Below, one piece after another: positions 1 to 7,691 of a DNA stretch of 8,644 bases. The position numbers were made by a program, and so were the translations under genes. Within the stretch, counting starts at the first letter, position 1; every line of letters begins with the position of its first letter. Source of the DNA: Verrucomicrobiota bacterium (GTDB taxonomy: Bacteria; Verrucomicrobiota; Verrucomicrobiia; Opitutales; Opitutaceae); assembly GCA_030832235.1 (NCBI GenBank), contig JAURJO010000472.1, forward strand, positions 1 to 8,644, read 5' to 3'. The notes beneath the pieces are model-generated. The model ran no database searches. It was given only the letters and a program-made list of their open reading frames with translations, and was not told where the DNA came from.

Positions 1-246
1 ACGCAGCATGTCGGTGAGGTTGGTGCGGCCCGAGACCTCGATCTCCTGGCGGGTGATGATCTTGATCGGGGACGGTCCCTCGACGTCGACGCGCTTGATG
101 TTGGAACCGGTCACCTCGAACTTCTCGAGTTTGACCGGCTCGTTCGAGGAAGTCCCCGACGAGGACGAGGTCTGGGCATGGCCCACGGCGACACCTGACA
201 GGGCGAACAGACCGGCCCGCAGGGAGACGGACAGCACTTTTCTCAT
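1..246 (-). CDS. TonB-dependent outer-membrane receptor, N-terminal 82 residues (partial)
   Basis: The minus strand reads from an ATG at 246-244 without a stop to the window edge, giving 82 codons. The product starts with a signal peptide (MRKVLSVSLR, then a hydrophobic stretch, likely cleaved after GHA at about residue 24) and a Ser-rich linker. EKFEVTGSNI follows at about residues 41-50, a TonB-box-like segment, and then the start of a plug domain (SPIKIITRQEIE, then a short segment ending LTDML). The same order occurs in the complete receptor at 2657-5404, which has EKFVVTGS, EIEKTG and DLLDVL at matching places. TBDRs import scarce nutrients across the outer membrane using TonB/ExbBD energy; the substrate cannot be read from this fragment. 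It is divergent from the S9 peptidase at 457, with 210 bases between the starts. No Shine-Dalgarno sequence is visible before the ATG, so the start rests on the signal peptide directly after it. The barrel lies outside the window. Confidence 0.9.
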   Translation of the reverse strand, partial: MRKVLSVSLRAGLFALSGVAVGHAQTSSSSGTSSNEPVKLEKFEVTGSNIKRVDVEGPSPIKIITRQEIEVSGRTNLTDMLR

Positions 247-456
247 GGTTTTGGGTAGGATTTTGGACGACCGCCATCCGGGGAAAGCCCGCTGGCGTTA
301 GGTTTAACCCGTAACTCGCTAGTGAAAAAGGCCCATTCCGCAAACCGAACCTTGGATTTTCACCCGGAGTTCTATTCGCAGTTTGCCGGCGTGAAGCCGA
401 CGCGATTACCGCGAGCCACGTTTGACTCCGGGGGTTGACGCTTCTGATTCCGGCCC
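247..456. promoter_or_regulatory. Divergent intergenic region between receptor 1 and S9 peptidase 1
   Basis: These 210 bases separate two divergent start codons, so they should hold promoters for both genes. I see no convincing -35/-10 pair on either strand. The most A/T-rich part is around 300-380. A small inverted repeat, GGTT-T-AACC, lies at 301-309; imperfect outer arms (GTTA at 297-300 and TAAC at 312-315) extend it slightly. A weak dyad, GCCGGC-gtgaa-GCCGAC, lies at 385-401. The region is assigned by gene arrangement, not by recognised sites. Confidence 0.4.
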
Positions 457-2541
457 ATGTCGATCTTACGCCTCATCCCCACCCTGCTGCTACTCGCCTC
501 AGGGTTACTCGCCGCCGCGCCCGCACAGCCGCCCGCGATTCAGGATATTTTTGCCGATCCTGAGATGCAGGCGGTCCAGATTTCCCCCACCGGCCGCTAC
601 CTGACTTGGCTGGCGCCCAAGAACCAGCGGATGAATCTGGCGATCCTCGACCGCGAGACGCGCAAGTTGCGCTGGCTCACAGACATGAAGATCGAGAGCG
701 TCGTCTCTTACGTATGGGCGAAACCCGACCGCATCCTCTTCGCCCAGCAATACGGCGGACGGGAGCAGTACGGCATGTTCGCGTGCGATCCAGACGGGTC
801 TAACCTCCTCGTCATCAACAAACTGGAGCGGGTTGAGGCCACGGCCGACGGCATGGGGCAAGGCGATGCCCCCTCCGGCGAGCGCGATCTGCCCAAGACA
901 CTGGTCAGCCTCCTCCCCAAGGACCCTGATCATATCCTCATGAACCGGCTGCGGGGCAACTCGGGCCTCGGCGATGTCATCAAGGTCAACATCCGCAACG
1001 GCCGGGAGGTCGTCCACGAGTCGAATTACATCAACGCCCGCGTGTGGATCGCCGACTCCGCCGGCAACGTCCGCGTGGCGATCTGCACCGATTTCACCGA
1101 GCCGGTGCGAGTGAAGTACCGCAGTTCCGGCAAGGACGAGTGGCGGGTGATCGGCGAGTTCAGCCGCGAGATCTCGATGTTCTTCGAGGAAGCTTCACCC
1201 CTTGAGCCTCACTGGCGGCCGTCGGTCTTCGCGAAGGACGGCCGCACGCTTTACGTGAAGAGTTTCATGGAGCACGACACCGCGGCCATCCGCACGCTCG
1301 ATCCGGAAACGGGAAATTGGGGCCCGGTCCTGTTCCATCATCCACGCGTCGAACCCGGCGACCGCCTGGCGAATTACCGCCGCGGCGGCCTGTCATCCCG
1401 CGCCGCGGTCGACGGCCTCATCTTCAACCCGGCCGGCGAACTCGCGGGCATCGGCTTCACGGACGACTACTCGGAAGTGAAGTGGTTGGATCCGGAGATG
1501 GCGAAGCTCGCCAAGGATCTCGACGGGGCGCTGCCCGGCACGCGCAACCAGATCGCCAGCTCCACGGCGGATGGGAAAATCATGGTCATTCTCGCCGCGA
1601 GCGACCGCGACCCCGGCACCTTCTACCTTTTTGATCGCGCGAAGCAGGAGATGTCGGTCATCGGCCGTACCCGCCCGAAGATCGACCCGGCCCGCATGGC
1701 GGAAATGCGCCCGATCCGCTTCAAGGCGAGGGATGGATTGGAAATCCCCGGCTACATCAGCGTGCCCGCCGGCAAGGAGTTGAAGAAACTCCCGATGATC
1801 CTGATCCCGCACGGCGGCCCCTACGGCCCGCGCGACACCTGGGGCTGGAACGAGCAGATCCAGTTCCTCGCGAGCCGCGGCTACGCGGTGCTGCAGGTCA
1901 ACTACCGCGGCTCCGGCGGCTACGGGCTATCCTTCCAGCGCGGCGGTTACCGCGAATGGGGCGGCAAGATGCAGGACGACCTGACCGACGGCGTGCGCTG
2001 GTGCATCGAGCAGGGCTACGCGGACCCCGCGCGCGTGGGCATCTTCGGCGCCAGTTACGGCGGCTACGCCACGATGGCGGCGCTGACGCTCACGCCCGAT
2101 TTGTTCTGTCTCGGCATCAACTACGTCGGCGTCGCCGACCTGGAACTGCGCGCGGGCGGCGGGCGCGGTTTCACTCCGCCCCGGATTTTGGAGGAAGCGC
2201 GCAACATCACGAACCTCGACCCGGTGAAAGACGCCGACCGCATGAGTGCGGTGAATCCCATCAACCACATCCCGGCCATCCGCGCGCCCCTGCTGGCGGC
2301 CTACGGCAAGAACGACCCCCGCGTGCGCTTTGACCAATGGCAGAAGCTCGAGTCGCGGCTGAAGCAGCACGGCAAGGAGTTCGAGGCCATCATCGAGGAG
2401 AACGAAGGCCATGGCTTCCGGAAGCTGGAGAACAAACTCGCGTTCTACGCCAAGGTGGAGGCGTTCCTCGACCGCAACATGAACATCCCCGAGGGCCGCG
2501 TGAAGGTCGGCACCCCGGTGCCCGTGCGCAGCGGCGACTGA
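457..2541 (+). CDS. Exported S9-family serine peptidase (prolyl oligopeptidase / acylaminoacyl-peptidase type), copy 1
   Basis: The protein has 694 residues, usual for an S9 peptidase. A signal peptide covers about residues 1-21 (MSILRLIPTLLLLASGLLAA), with no lipobox Cys, so a periplasmic enzyme is expected. Residues about 27-410 form the beta-propeller-like N-terminal domain (ISPTGRYLTWL, SDRDPGTFYLFD). Residues about 420-680 are the alpha/beta-hydrolase domain: PHGGP at 451-455, NYRGSGGYG at 482-490, nucleophile Ser533 in GASYGGYA, Asp620 in KNDPRV and His652 in EGHGF. The triad is complete, so it should be active on oligopeptides; the exact specificity cannot be read. An in-frame stop at 445-447 rules out an earlier start, and the signal peptide supports this ATG although no Shine-Dalgarno is seen. 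It is divergent from the receptor at 246 and convergent with the receptor at 2657. The catalytic domain is strongly similar to the peptidase at 5579, and both end with a G-x-VK-(V/I)-G tail. Confidence 0.95.
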   Translation: MSILRLIPTLLLLASGLLAAAPAQPPAIQDIFADPEMQAVQISPTGRYLTWLAPKNQRMNLAILDRETRKLRWLTDMKIESVVSYVWAKPDRILFAQQYGGREQYGMFACDPDGSNLLVINKLERVEATADGMGQGDAPSGERDLPKTLVSLLPKDPDHILMNRLRGNSGLGDVIKVNIRNGREVVHESNYINARVWIADSAGNVRVAICTDFTEPVRVKYRSSGKDEWRVIGEFSREISMFFEEASPLEPHWRPSVFAKDGRTLYVKSFMEHDTAAIRTLDPETGNWGPVLFHHPRVEPGDRLANYRRGGLSSRAAVDGLIFNPAGELAGIGFTDDYSEVKWLDPEMAKLAKDLDGALPGTRNQIASSTADGKIMVILAASDRDPGTFYLFDRAKQEMSVIGRTRPKIDPARMAEMRPIRFKARDGLEIPGYISVPAGKELKKLPMILIPHGGPYGPRDTWGWNEQIQFLASRGYAVLQVNYRGSGGYGLSFQRGGYREWGGKMQDDLTDGVRWCIEQGYADPARVGIFGASYGGYATMAALTLTPDLFCLGINYVGVADLELRAGGGRGFTPPRILEEARNITNLDPVKDADRMSAVNPINHIPAIRAPLLAAYGKNDPRVRFDQWQKLESRLKQHGKEFEAIIEENEGHGFRKLENKLAFYAKVEAFLDRNMNIPEGRVKVGTPVPVRSGD

Positions 2542-2602
2542 GCGGCGCGCGGCGGGATCAGGTCGGCGACGACCTTCAAACGTTCGCTGGAAAAGCGGAC
2601 GC

Positions 2603-2632
2603 AAAAAAGCCGGGCCGTTTCGGGCCCGGCTT
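2603..2632 (-). terminator. Rho-independent terminator for receptor 2
   Basis: A perfect 8-bp stem (GCCGGGCC at 2609-2616 with GGCCCGGC at 2623-2630) encloses the six-base loop 2617-2622. Read on the minus strand it is followed by six T (2608-2603), the classical form, 27 bases beyond the receptor's stop codon. On the plus strand only two T follow the stem, so it would end transcription of the S9 gene at 457-2541 less well. No other terminator is visible in this 115-base convergent gap. Confidence 0.85.
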
Positions 2633-2656
2633 GGGAGAGTAATTCAGCTCAGAGGA

Positions 2657-5404
2657 TCAGAACTTGTACTTGATCGAGCCGTAGATGAAGCGGCCGATCG
2701 GGTCGTAGGTGCTGATGTCGTGGGACTGGTTGCCCTCGGAGCGAATGAGCGGCGGCGTCTTGTTCGCCAGATTGTTCACGCCCAGCGTCGCCTGCAGACC
2801 GCGCAGCCAACGGTTGGAGGAGTTGGCGAAGCTGCGGCCGACGCGCAGGTCGAACGTGTGGTAGCTCGCCACGCGGTACTCGGTCGACCAGGCGAGGTCG
2901 TCCACTCCGGGAACAAAGGTGTGGCCGAGGGTCGCGTTCCAGCTGCCGTGGGTCCAGTCCAGGTTCGTGCGGGTCCGGAAGCGCGGGTAGACCGCGGAGC
3001 CGGAGAAGCCGTCCTGGTAGCGTGAGACCGATCCGCCGGGCAGGCTCTGCACGGCGTACTCACGGATGTAGGTGCCGGCGAGGGAGGCGTTGAAATTGCC
3101 GATGCCCTGGGCGGACCACTTGTAGCTGGCCGCGACATCCATGCCGTCCTGCCAGTAGCCGGCGACGTTGACGATCGAGTTGGAGATCCAGACCTCGTCG
3201 GAGGGCCGGTTGGTCATCTGGCCGGGCGAGGTGATGGCCTGGCCCGTGCCGAAGTAGGTCTCGCCCGCGAGGCTGGTGCCGAGGCGGACGAGGCTGGCGT
3301 ACGCGGAAGCCGGACCCTTCTGCTCGACGTCGTTGACGATGAGGGTGGAGCTGATCGAGGAGACCAGGTCACGCTCGTCGATGTTGAACCAGTCGGCCGA
3401 GACCGAGAAACCCTTGATCGACTTGGGCGACCAGACGACGCCGGCCGACCAGTTGCGGGACTGCGAGGGGTTCAGGCTCGAGTTGGAGCCGCTCTGGGAG
3501 CGGTACTGGCGGGAACCGGAAGCCACGCCGAGCGAGGCGCCGCTCGTGTTGTAGCGGGTGATGTTGATCGACGAGGTGAAGCCGACCGACACGGGCCCGA
3601 ACAGGTCGTACAGCGTCGGGGCGGAGAAGGACTCCGAGTAGGAGCCGCGGACGGCGAACTCGTCGTTGAACGGCAGCCAGCGCATCGAGACCTTCGGCAC
3701 GGTCGGGTCAGAGGTCTTGCTGTAGATGTCCTTGCGGGCGGCCGCGGAGATCTCGAGCAGGTGGAAGCCCGGGGCGGTCTTGCCGGCGCCGAAGACCGGC
3801 ACGCGCACCTCGGCGAAGAAGCCGTCGGTGGTGGAGCGGGCCGAGAACGGCTGGCGCGGGGTGGCCTGCAGCCACTGGCCGGTCTGGTCGAAGCGGTCGT
3901 TGACGAAGTTGAGGGACTCCCAGCGCGTCTCGGCGCCGAGGCCCAGCTGGACGTTGCCGGCGGGCAGCTTGAAGAGGCTGCCGTTCACGCGGAGGTCGAA
4001 GCTGTTGAGCTGGCTGTCGTAGTTGCGGAACTGGATGCCGACCATGCTCTCGATGACTCCGGGATTCTGCGTGATGGCGAACGGGTTGTAGGCGCCGGAG
4101 TTCACGAGGTCCGTGTACTTCACGCCGTCGATCAGGTTCTTGTTGCGGTAGGCGTGGTCGGTGCGGTTGAAGTTGCCGCCGAGCTCGTAATTCCAGCCGC
4201 TGAAGAGGCTGCCCTTGATGCCCACGACGCCGCGGATGCTGGTGGACTGGTTGGCGTAGATGCGGGGGAACTTCACGAAGCGGTTGCGCGCCGTGACCGT
4301 GACATTGAACGGATTGTTCGGGTTGGAAGCCACGACATTGCCCGAGACGGGCTGGGCGTTGAGGACCGACTCGGTCTCGTTGAGCGAGTAGATGAAGTCG
4401 CCGAAGATCGAAGTGGTGTCGTTCAGCTTGTGCTCGATCGCGGCCGTGAAGCTGCGGCGCTGGGCGCCGAGGATCATGGTCGGGTAATTGGCCAGGTCGA
4501 AGAACTGGGAAACCTGATCCTGGGTGAGCGGGCCCTGGTAGATGCCCTGCGCCACGGCCTGCGCCGGCGTGAGGTCGAGGTTCTGCGGGGGGGCGTTGCG
4601 GTTGCCGGCGAGGAAGTAGAAGTCGGTCGTGCCGGCGAGGTTGATGGAACCGGCGAACGACGGCGTGCGGAACTGGCCCTTGGCGAAGTCGCGCTCGTAC
4701 TGGATGAGCGGATCGCTGTTCTTCCACTCGGTGGTGACAGTCAGGCTGGTCTTGCCGAAGCTGGCCCCGGCGATGCCGTAATAGCTGCGGGTGGCCCAGT
4801 TTCCGGTGTTGGGGCTCCAACCGTAGGTGCCGCCGATCTCGGTGCCGGCGTAATTGGTCTTCAGGATGATGTTCACCACGCCCGAGACCGCGTCGGAACC
4901 GTAGGTGGCCGACGCGCCGTCGGACAGCACCTCGATCCGCTCGACGGCGGAGATCGGGATCACGCTCACATCAACGAAGCTGGCGCCACCGCTCGCGAGG
5001 ACGGGCGAGATGTTGGCGCGGCGGCCGTTGATAAGGACGAGGGTCGCGCGGTTGCGCAGGGAGACTTGCGAGCCGCCGTTGGTCGAACCCGAGGAGATGT
5101 TGCCGTTCTCGGACCCGATGTTGTTCGAGCCGAAGAAAGCCGGCTGGGCCTTCTTGAGCACGTCGAGCAGGTCGGTGCTGACACCGGTCTTCTCGATCTC
5201 GGGAGCGCCGAGGACGGTGACCGGGATGGCCGGCGAGCCCGCCGCGATCGGGATCAGCGATCCCGTGACGACGAACTTCTCCATCTTCTGGACATCATTG
5301 GTGGAAACCGTCGGCTGGGCGGCGAACGCGACGCCCGCGCAAACGGCGGTGGCAAAGCCGAGGCGCGCGAGGGCGGCGACGGCCGATTTCTTGGGTAGGT
5401 TCAT
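2657..5404 (-). CDS. TonB-dependent outer-membrane receptor (complete, 915 aa)
   Basis: The protein has 915 residues, typical of a TBDR. A signal peptide covers residues 1 to about 28 (MNLPKKSAVAALARLGFATA, ending AFA-A). A TonB-box-like segment, MEKFVVTGS, is at 41-49. The plug domain runs from about 52 to 185 and includes TLVLINGRRA at 121-130, VERIEVLSDGASATYGSDAV at about 154-173 and SGVVNIILK just after. The rest is a beta-barrel rich in alternating aromatic residues, ending GSIKYKF with the C-terminal Phe expected for BAM-dependent outer-membrane insertion. It would import a scarce substrate; iron chelates, peptides or oligosaccharides are all possible from sequence alone. The reading frame stays open far upstream of this ATG, but that part is antisense to the peptidase at 5579 and has no domain-like composition. 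The ATG at 5404 is chosen because the signal peptide starts there. No Shine-Dalgarno is visible. It is divergent from the S9 gene at 5579, 174 bases away. Confidence 0.95.
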   Translation of the reverse strand: MNLPKKSAVAALARLGFATAVCAGVAFAAQPTVSTNDVQKMEKFVVTGSLIPIAAGSPAIPVTVLGAPEIEKTGVSTDLLDVLKKAQPAFFGSNNIGSENGNISSGSTNGGSQVSLRNRATLVLINGRRANISPVLASGGASFVDVSVIPISAVERIEVLSDGASATYGSDAVSGVVNIILKTNYAGTEIGGTYGWSPNTGNWATRSYYGIAGASFGKTSLTVTTEWKNSDPLIQYERDFAKGQFRTPSFAGSINLAGTTDFYFLAGNRNAPPQNLDLTPAQAVAQGIYQGPLTQDQVSQFFDLANYPTMILGAQRRSFTAAIEHKLNDTTSIFGDFIYSLNETESVLNAQPVSGNVVASNPNNPFNVTVTARNRFVKFPRIYANQSTSIRGVVGIKGSLFSGWNYELGGNFNRTDHAYRNKNLIDGVKYTDLVNSGAYNPFAITQNPGVIESMVGIQFRNYDSQLNSFDLRVNGSLFKLPAGNVQLGLGAETRWESLNFVNDRFDQTGQWLQATPRQPFSARSTTDGFFAEVRVPVFGAGKTAPGFHLLEISAAARKDIYSKTSDPTVPKVSMRWLPFNDEFAVRGSYSESFSAPTLYDLFGPVSVGFTSSINITRYNTSGASLGVASGSRQYRSQSGSNSSLNPSQSRNWSAGVVWSPKSIKGFSVSADWFNIDERDLVSSISSTLIVNDVEQKGPASAYASLVRLGTSLAGETYFGTGQAITSPGQMTNRPSDEVWISNSIVNVAGYWQDGMDVAASYKWSAQGIGNFNASLAGTYIREYAVQSLPGGSVSRYQDGFSGSAVYPRFRTRTNLDWTHGSWNATLGHTFVPGVDDLAWSTEYRVASYHTFDLRVGRSFANSSNRWLRGLQATLGVNNLANKTPPLIRSEGNQSHDISTYDPIGRFIYGSIKYKF

Positions 5405-5415
5405 GTTTGGCTTGG

Positions 5416-5428
5416 TTGGTTGAACCAA
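5416..5428. promoter_or_regulatory. Perfect 6-bp inverted repeat close to the receptor start (possible operator)
   Basis: TTGGTT-G-AACCAA is a perfect dyad with a one-base centre. It lies 11 bases upstream of the receptor ATG, inside its leader. A related core, GGTT-T-AACC, occurs at 301-309 in the other divergent region, but there it is 54 bases from the start codon. It could be a repressor site, a weak mRNA hairpin over the start region, or chance. Confidence 0.2.
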
Positions 5429-5449
5429 AAGGGGCCCCCGGAGGAGGCC
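5427..5449 (-). promoter_or_regulatory. Leader hairpin followed by T4 before receptor 2 (possible attenuator)
   Basis: On the minus strand GGCCTCC, loop TCC and GGGGGCC form a 7-bp stem with one U-G wobble (5449-5433), followed by CC and four T (5430-5427). The same position is a C-A mismatch in plus-strand RNA, so the hairpin fits a minus-strand transcript better. It lies 28 to 45 bases upstream of the receptor ATG. The T run is short and GG follows it, so this is a weak terminator at best. Confidence 0.22.
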
Positions 5450-5506
5450 GTGCTTTTGTAACCGGCCAAGCAAGCGAACGGCGGGCCATGATGCAAACCG
5501 GCATTT

Positions 5507-5536
5507 AGAGGGCCCGAACCCGCTGAAGGGCTCTCT
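5507..5536 (+). promoter_or_regulatory. 9-bp inverted repeat upstream of S9 peptidase 2
   Basis: AGAGGGCCC at 5507-5515 pairs with GGGCTCTCT at 5528-5536 across a 12-base spacer. In plus-strand RNA this is nine pairs with one G-U wobble; in minus-strand RNA the wobble becomes a C-A mismatch. It ends 42 bases before the peptidase ATG and no T run follows, so it is more likely an operator or leader hairpin than a terminator. Its function is unknown. Confidence 0.22.
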
Positions 5537-5578
5537 CCCCGCCTTGGCAGGGACCGGACCGGCGCCCAACCTCACCGC

Positions 5579-7612
5579 ATGGGCCGCCTTCCCTTTCTCC
5601 GCACACTGCTGCTGCCAACCGCGCTGATCGCCACGATAGCGACCGCCTCGCCGGCTGCCCAACCCGCCGCGCCCGCCTCCCCTGCCCCTCCGACCATCGA
5701 ACAGCTTTTCGGCCTGCCGGAGGTCCGGCAGCCGCGGCTGTCTCCCGACGGCAAGCGGATCGCGTTCCTTTTTCCCCACGAGCGGCGGCTGGCGCTCGGG
5801 GTCTTCGAGCGCGCTACGGGTGAGTCGCGCATGGTCCTGCGGGGCGAGGACGAGAGCCTGGTCTCGTTCTTCTGGAAGGGTAACGACCGTCTCGTGTTCA
5901 TGGCTGATGTCGGCGGCAACGAATCCTTCTTCATCGGCTCCACCGACCTCACCGGCCGCAACGTCCTCCGCCTGGCAGAATCGCAGCGGATCGAGGACAA
6001 CCTCGTCGGTAACGTCGCCAACATCCTCGATGAGCTGCCGGCTGACCCGCAGCGGATCCTCGTCGCCGGCTACTTCGCCGAAAACATCGACAACGCCACC
6101 TTCCTCGGCGGCGCCGCCATTGTCGCGCGCCTGAACATCCTGAACCGCGCCCGTTCGCCGGTGCTCGAGTTCAAGGAGAGCGACCGCAACGTTCTCCTGC
6201 TCGGCGACAACCGCGGCGCCCTCCGCGTCCGCGGGCGGCTCGTCGGCCGCGAAGTCATCTGGGAACACCGGCCTGACGACGGCGCGACGTTCCGTGAGAT
6301 CGCGCATCATCCGTTTCACGGCTACCAGGAGGACTGGCAACCGATCGCCTTCGCCTCCGACAACCGCACGCTCTGGTTGATCTCGCGCCAGAAGCACGAC
6401 CGCGGCGCGCTCCACGCCTACGACACCGCGACCGGATCGCTCGGCGAACCGCTGTTCACCCCCGCCGAGGGCGAGCTGGACGACGCGATCGTCACGACGC
6501 CCGGCCGCACGCGCCTGCTCGGTATCGCCTACGAGACCGACCGCCGGCGTCACCACTGGTTCGACGCCGACCGCGCCGCCCTGCAGACCAAGCTGGAGAA
6601 CACATTCACCGGCTCCGAGGTTCGCATCACCAGCGAGTCCACGGACCAGACCGTGAAACTCGTCTGGGTGGCCCACGACCGCGAGCCCGGCACCTACTTC
6701 GTCCTCGATGAGAAGGCGGGCTCGCTGACCCTCTTCAAACGCATGCGGCGCATCGATCCCGCGCAGCTGCAGCCGCGCCGGCCCGTGAGCTATCGCGCGC
6801 GCGACGGGCTGATCATCCACGGCTACCTCACGCTCCCACCCAACGCCGCCGGCCGCCGCGTGCCGTTGATCGTGCACCCGCACGGAGGACCGTTTGGCGT
6901 CCGCGACTCGTGGGGCTTTGACGCCGACGCGCAGTTCCTCGCCTCGCGCGGCTACGCCGTGCTGCAGCCCAACTACCGCGGATCCGGAGGCTACGGCCGG
7001 GAGTTCATCAACCGCGGCCGCCAGCAATGGGGCCGCGCCATGCAGGATGACCTCACCGACGGCGTGAAATGGGCCGTAGCCGAAGGCATCGCCGACCCCG
7101 CGCGCATCGCCATCTACGGCGCGAGCTACGGCGGATACGCCACGCTCGCCGGGCTCACTCTCACGCCCGAACTCTACCGCTGCGGCGTGAATTACGTCGG
7201 CGCTTCCGACCTAGAGATCACCTTCAAGCACCGCGGCGAGGACGCGTACCGCGAAGCCGGCGAGTTCAGCTACCGCGAGGAATGGGTCGGCCCAAACACG
7301 GACTACCGCGCCGCGACCTCACCGGTGAACTTTGTGGAACGTATCCGCGTCCCCACCCTCCACGCCTACGGGGAAAAGGATCCGCGCGTGAAGATCGACC
7401 ACTGGACCCGCCTGGAGGCCCAGCTGAAGAAGCACGGGAAATCCTACGAATCCGTCTCTCAACGCCGCCAAGGCCACGGGTTCCGCGACGAAAAAGCGTC
7501 GGTCGGCTTCTACGGCCAACTGGAAGACTTCCTCGCCCGCCACCTCCTGCCCGAAGGCACCGTAAAAATCGGCCGGGAGCGCGTGGTGGATCCAGAGCCG
7601 GCCAAACCGTGA
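5579..7612 (+). CDS. Exported S9-family serine peptidase (prolyl oligopeptidase / acylaminoacyl-peptidase type), copy 2
   Basis: The protein has 677 residues. An N-terminal signal peptide (MGRLPFLRTLLLPTALIATI, then ATAS) is followed by an Ala/Pro-rich linker to about residue 38. The propeller-like domain spans about 39-395 (LSPDGKRIAFL, HDREPGTYFVLD). The alpha/beta-hydrolase domain spans about 400-665: PHGGP at 434-438, NYRGSGGYG, Ser516 in GASYGGYA, Asp601 in EKDPRV and His633 in QGHGF. The triad is complete. Against copy 1, I count about 76 identical residues in an ungapped 114-residue block around the serine (residues 434-547 here, 451-564 there). The loop before the histidine is basic (SQRRQGHGF), where copy 1 is acidic (EENEGHGF), and the segment between Ser and Asp diverges. 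This suggests different substrates for the two copies. It is divergent from the receptor at 5404. No Shine-Dalgarno is seen, and no in-frame start codon occurs just upstream; the signal peptide supports this ATG. Confidence 0.95.
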   Translation: MGRLPFLRTLLLPTALIATIATASPAAQPAAPASPAPPTIEQLFGLPEVRQPRLSPDGKRIAFLFPHERRLALGVFERATGESRMVLRGEDESLVSFFWKGNDRLVFMADVGGNESFFIGSTDLTGRNVLRLAESQRIEDNLVGNVANILDELPADPQRILVAGYFAENIDNATFLGGAAIVARLNILNRARSPVLEFKESDRNVLLLGDNRGALRVRGRLVGREVIWEHRPDDGATFREIAHHPFHGYQEDWQPIAFASDNRTLWLISRQKHDRGALHAYDTATGSLGEPLFTPAEGELDDAIVTTPGRTRLLGIAYETDRRRHHWFDADRAALQTKLENTFTGSEVRITSESTDQTVKLVWVAHDREPGTYFVLDEKAGSLTLFKRMRRIDPAQLQPRRPVSYRARDGLIIHGYLTLPPNAAGRRVPLIVHPHGGPFGVRDSWGFDADAQFLASRGYAVLQPNYRGSGGYGREFINRGRQQWGRAMQDDLTDGVKWAVAEGIADPARIAIYGASYGGYATLAGLTLTPELYRCGVNYVGASDLEITFKHRGEDAYREAGEFSYREEWVGPNTDYRAATSPVNFVERIRVPTLHAYGEKDPRVKIDHWTRLEAQLKKHGKSYESVSQRRQGHGFRDEKASVGFYGQLEDFLARHLLPEGTVKIGRERVVDPEPAKP

Positions 7613-7691
7613 TAGGCGACCGGCCGCGGCGGCACGGAATGACTTTCGTCCAGATATACCAGACTCACCTTCTTCACGAAACGCGTGCAGT

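Larger units (their letters stand above)
5405..5578. promoter_or_regulatory. Divergent intergenic region between receptor 2 and S9 peptidase 2
   Basis: These 174 bases lie between two divergent ATGs and must serve both genes unless expression comes from elsewhere. No clear sigma-70-type promoter is recognisable. The region is dense in small dyads: 5416-5428, 5433-5449 and 5507-5536, each listed separately. The arrangement matches the region at 247-456, but I see little sequence in common apart from a GGTT-N-AACC core. Confidence 0.4.

Noticed and set aside
435..440. TTGACG as a -35 box for S9 peptidase 1.
   Set aside because: The matching -10 would fall on the start codon itself at about 458, and no TATAAT-like sequence is there.
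1927..2604. Minus-strand open frame of 225 codons over the 3' end of S9 peptidase 1.
   Set aside because: Antisense shadow that crosses the terminator hairpin and has no recognisable domain.
3708..4820. Minus-strand open frame of 370 codons in another frame of the receptor.
   Set aside because: Arg/Pro/His/Gln-rich frame-shadow text that overlaps the real barrel coding sequence.
3761..5398. Plus-strand open frame of 545 codons antisense to the receptor.
   Set aside because: Low-complexity Val/Ala/Glu/Asp/Gly text with no motif; the receptor on the other strand is unmistakable.
5405..7027. A minus-strand frame stays open for about 541 codons upstream of the receptor ATG, apparently fusing a large N-terminal extension to the receptor.
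   Set aside because: It is antisense to the S9 peptidase at 5579, has biased Ala/Val/Glu/Arg/Gly composition and no domain motifs, and the receptor's signal peptide starts at 5404. It is an artefact of high-GC codon use.
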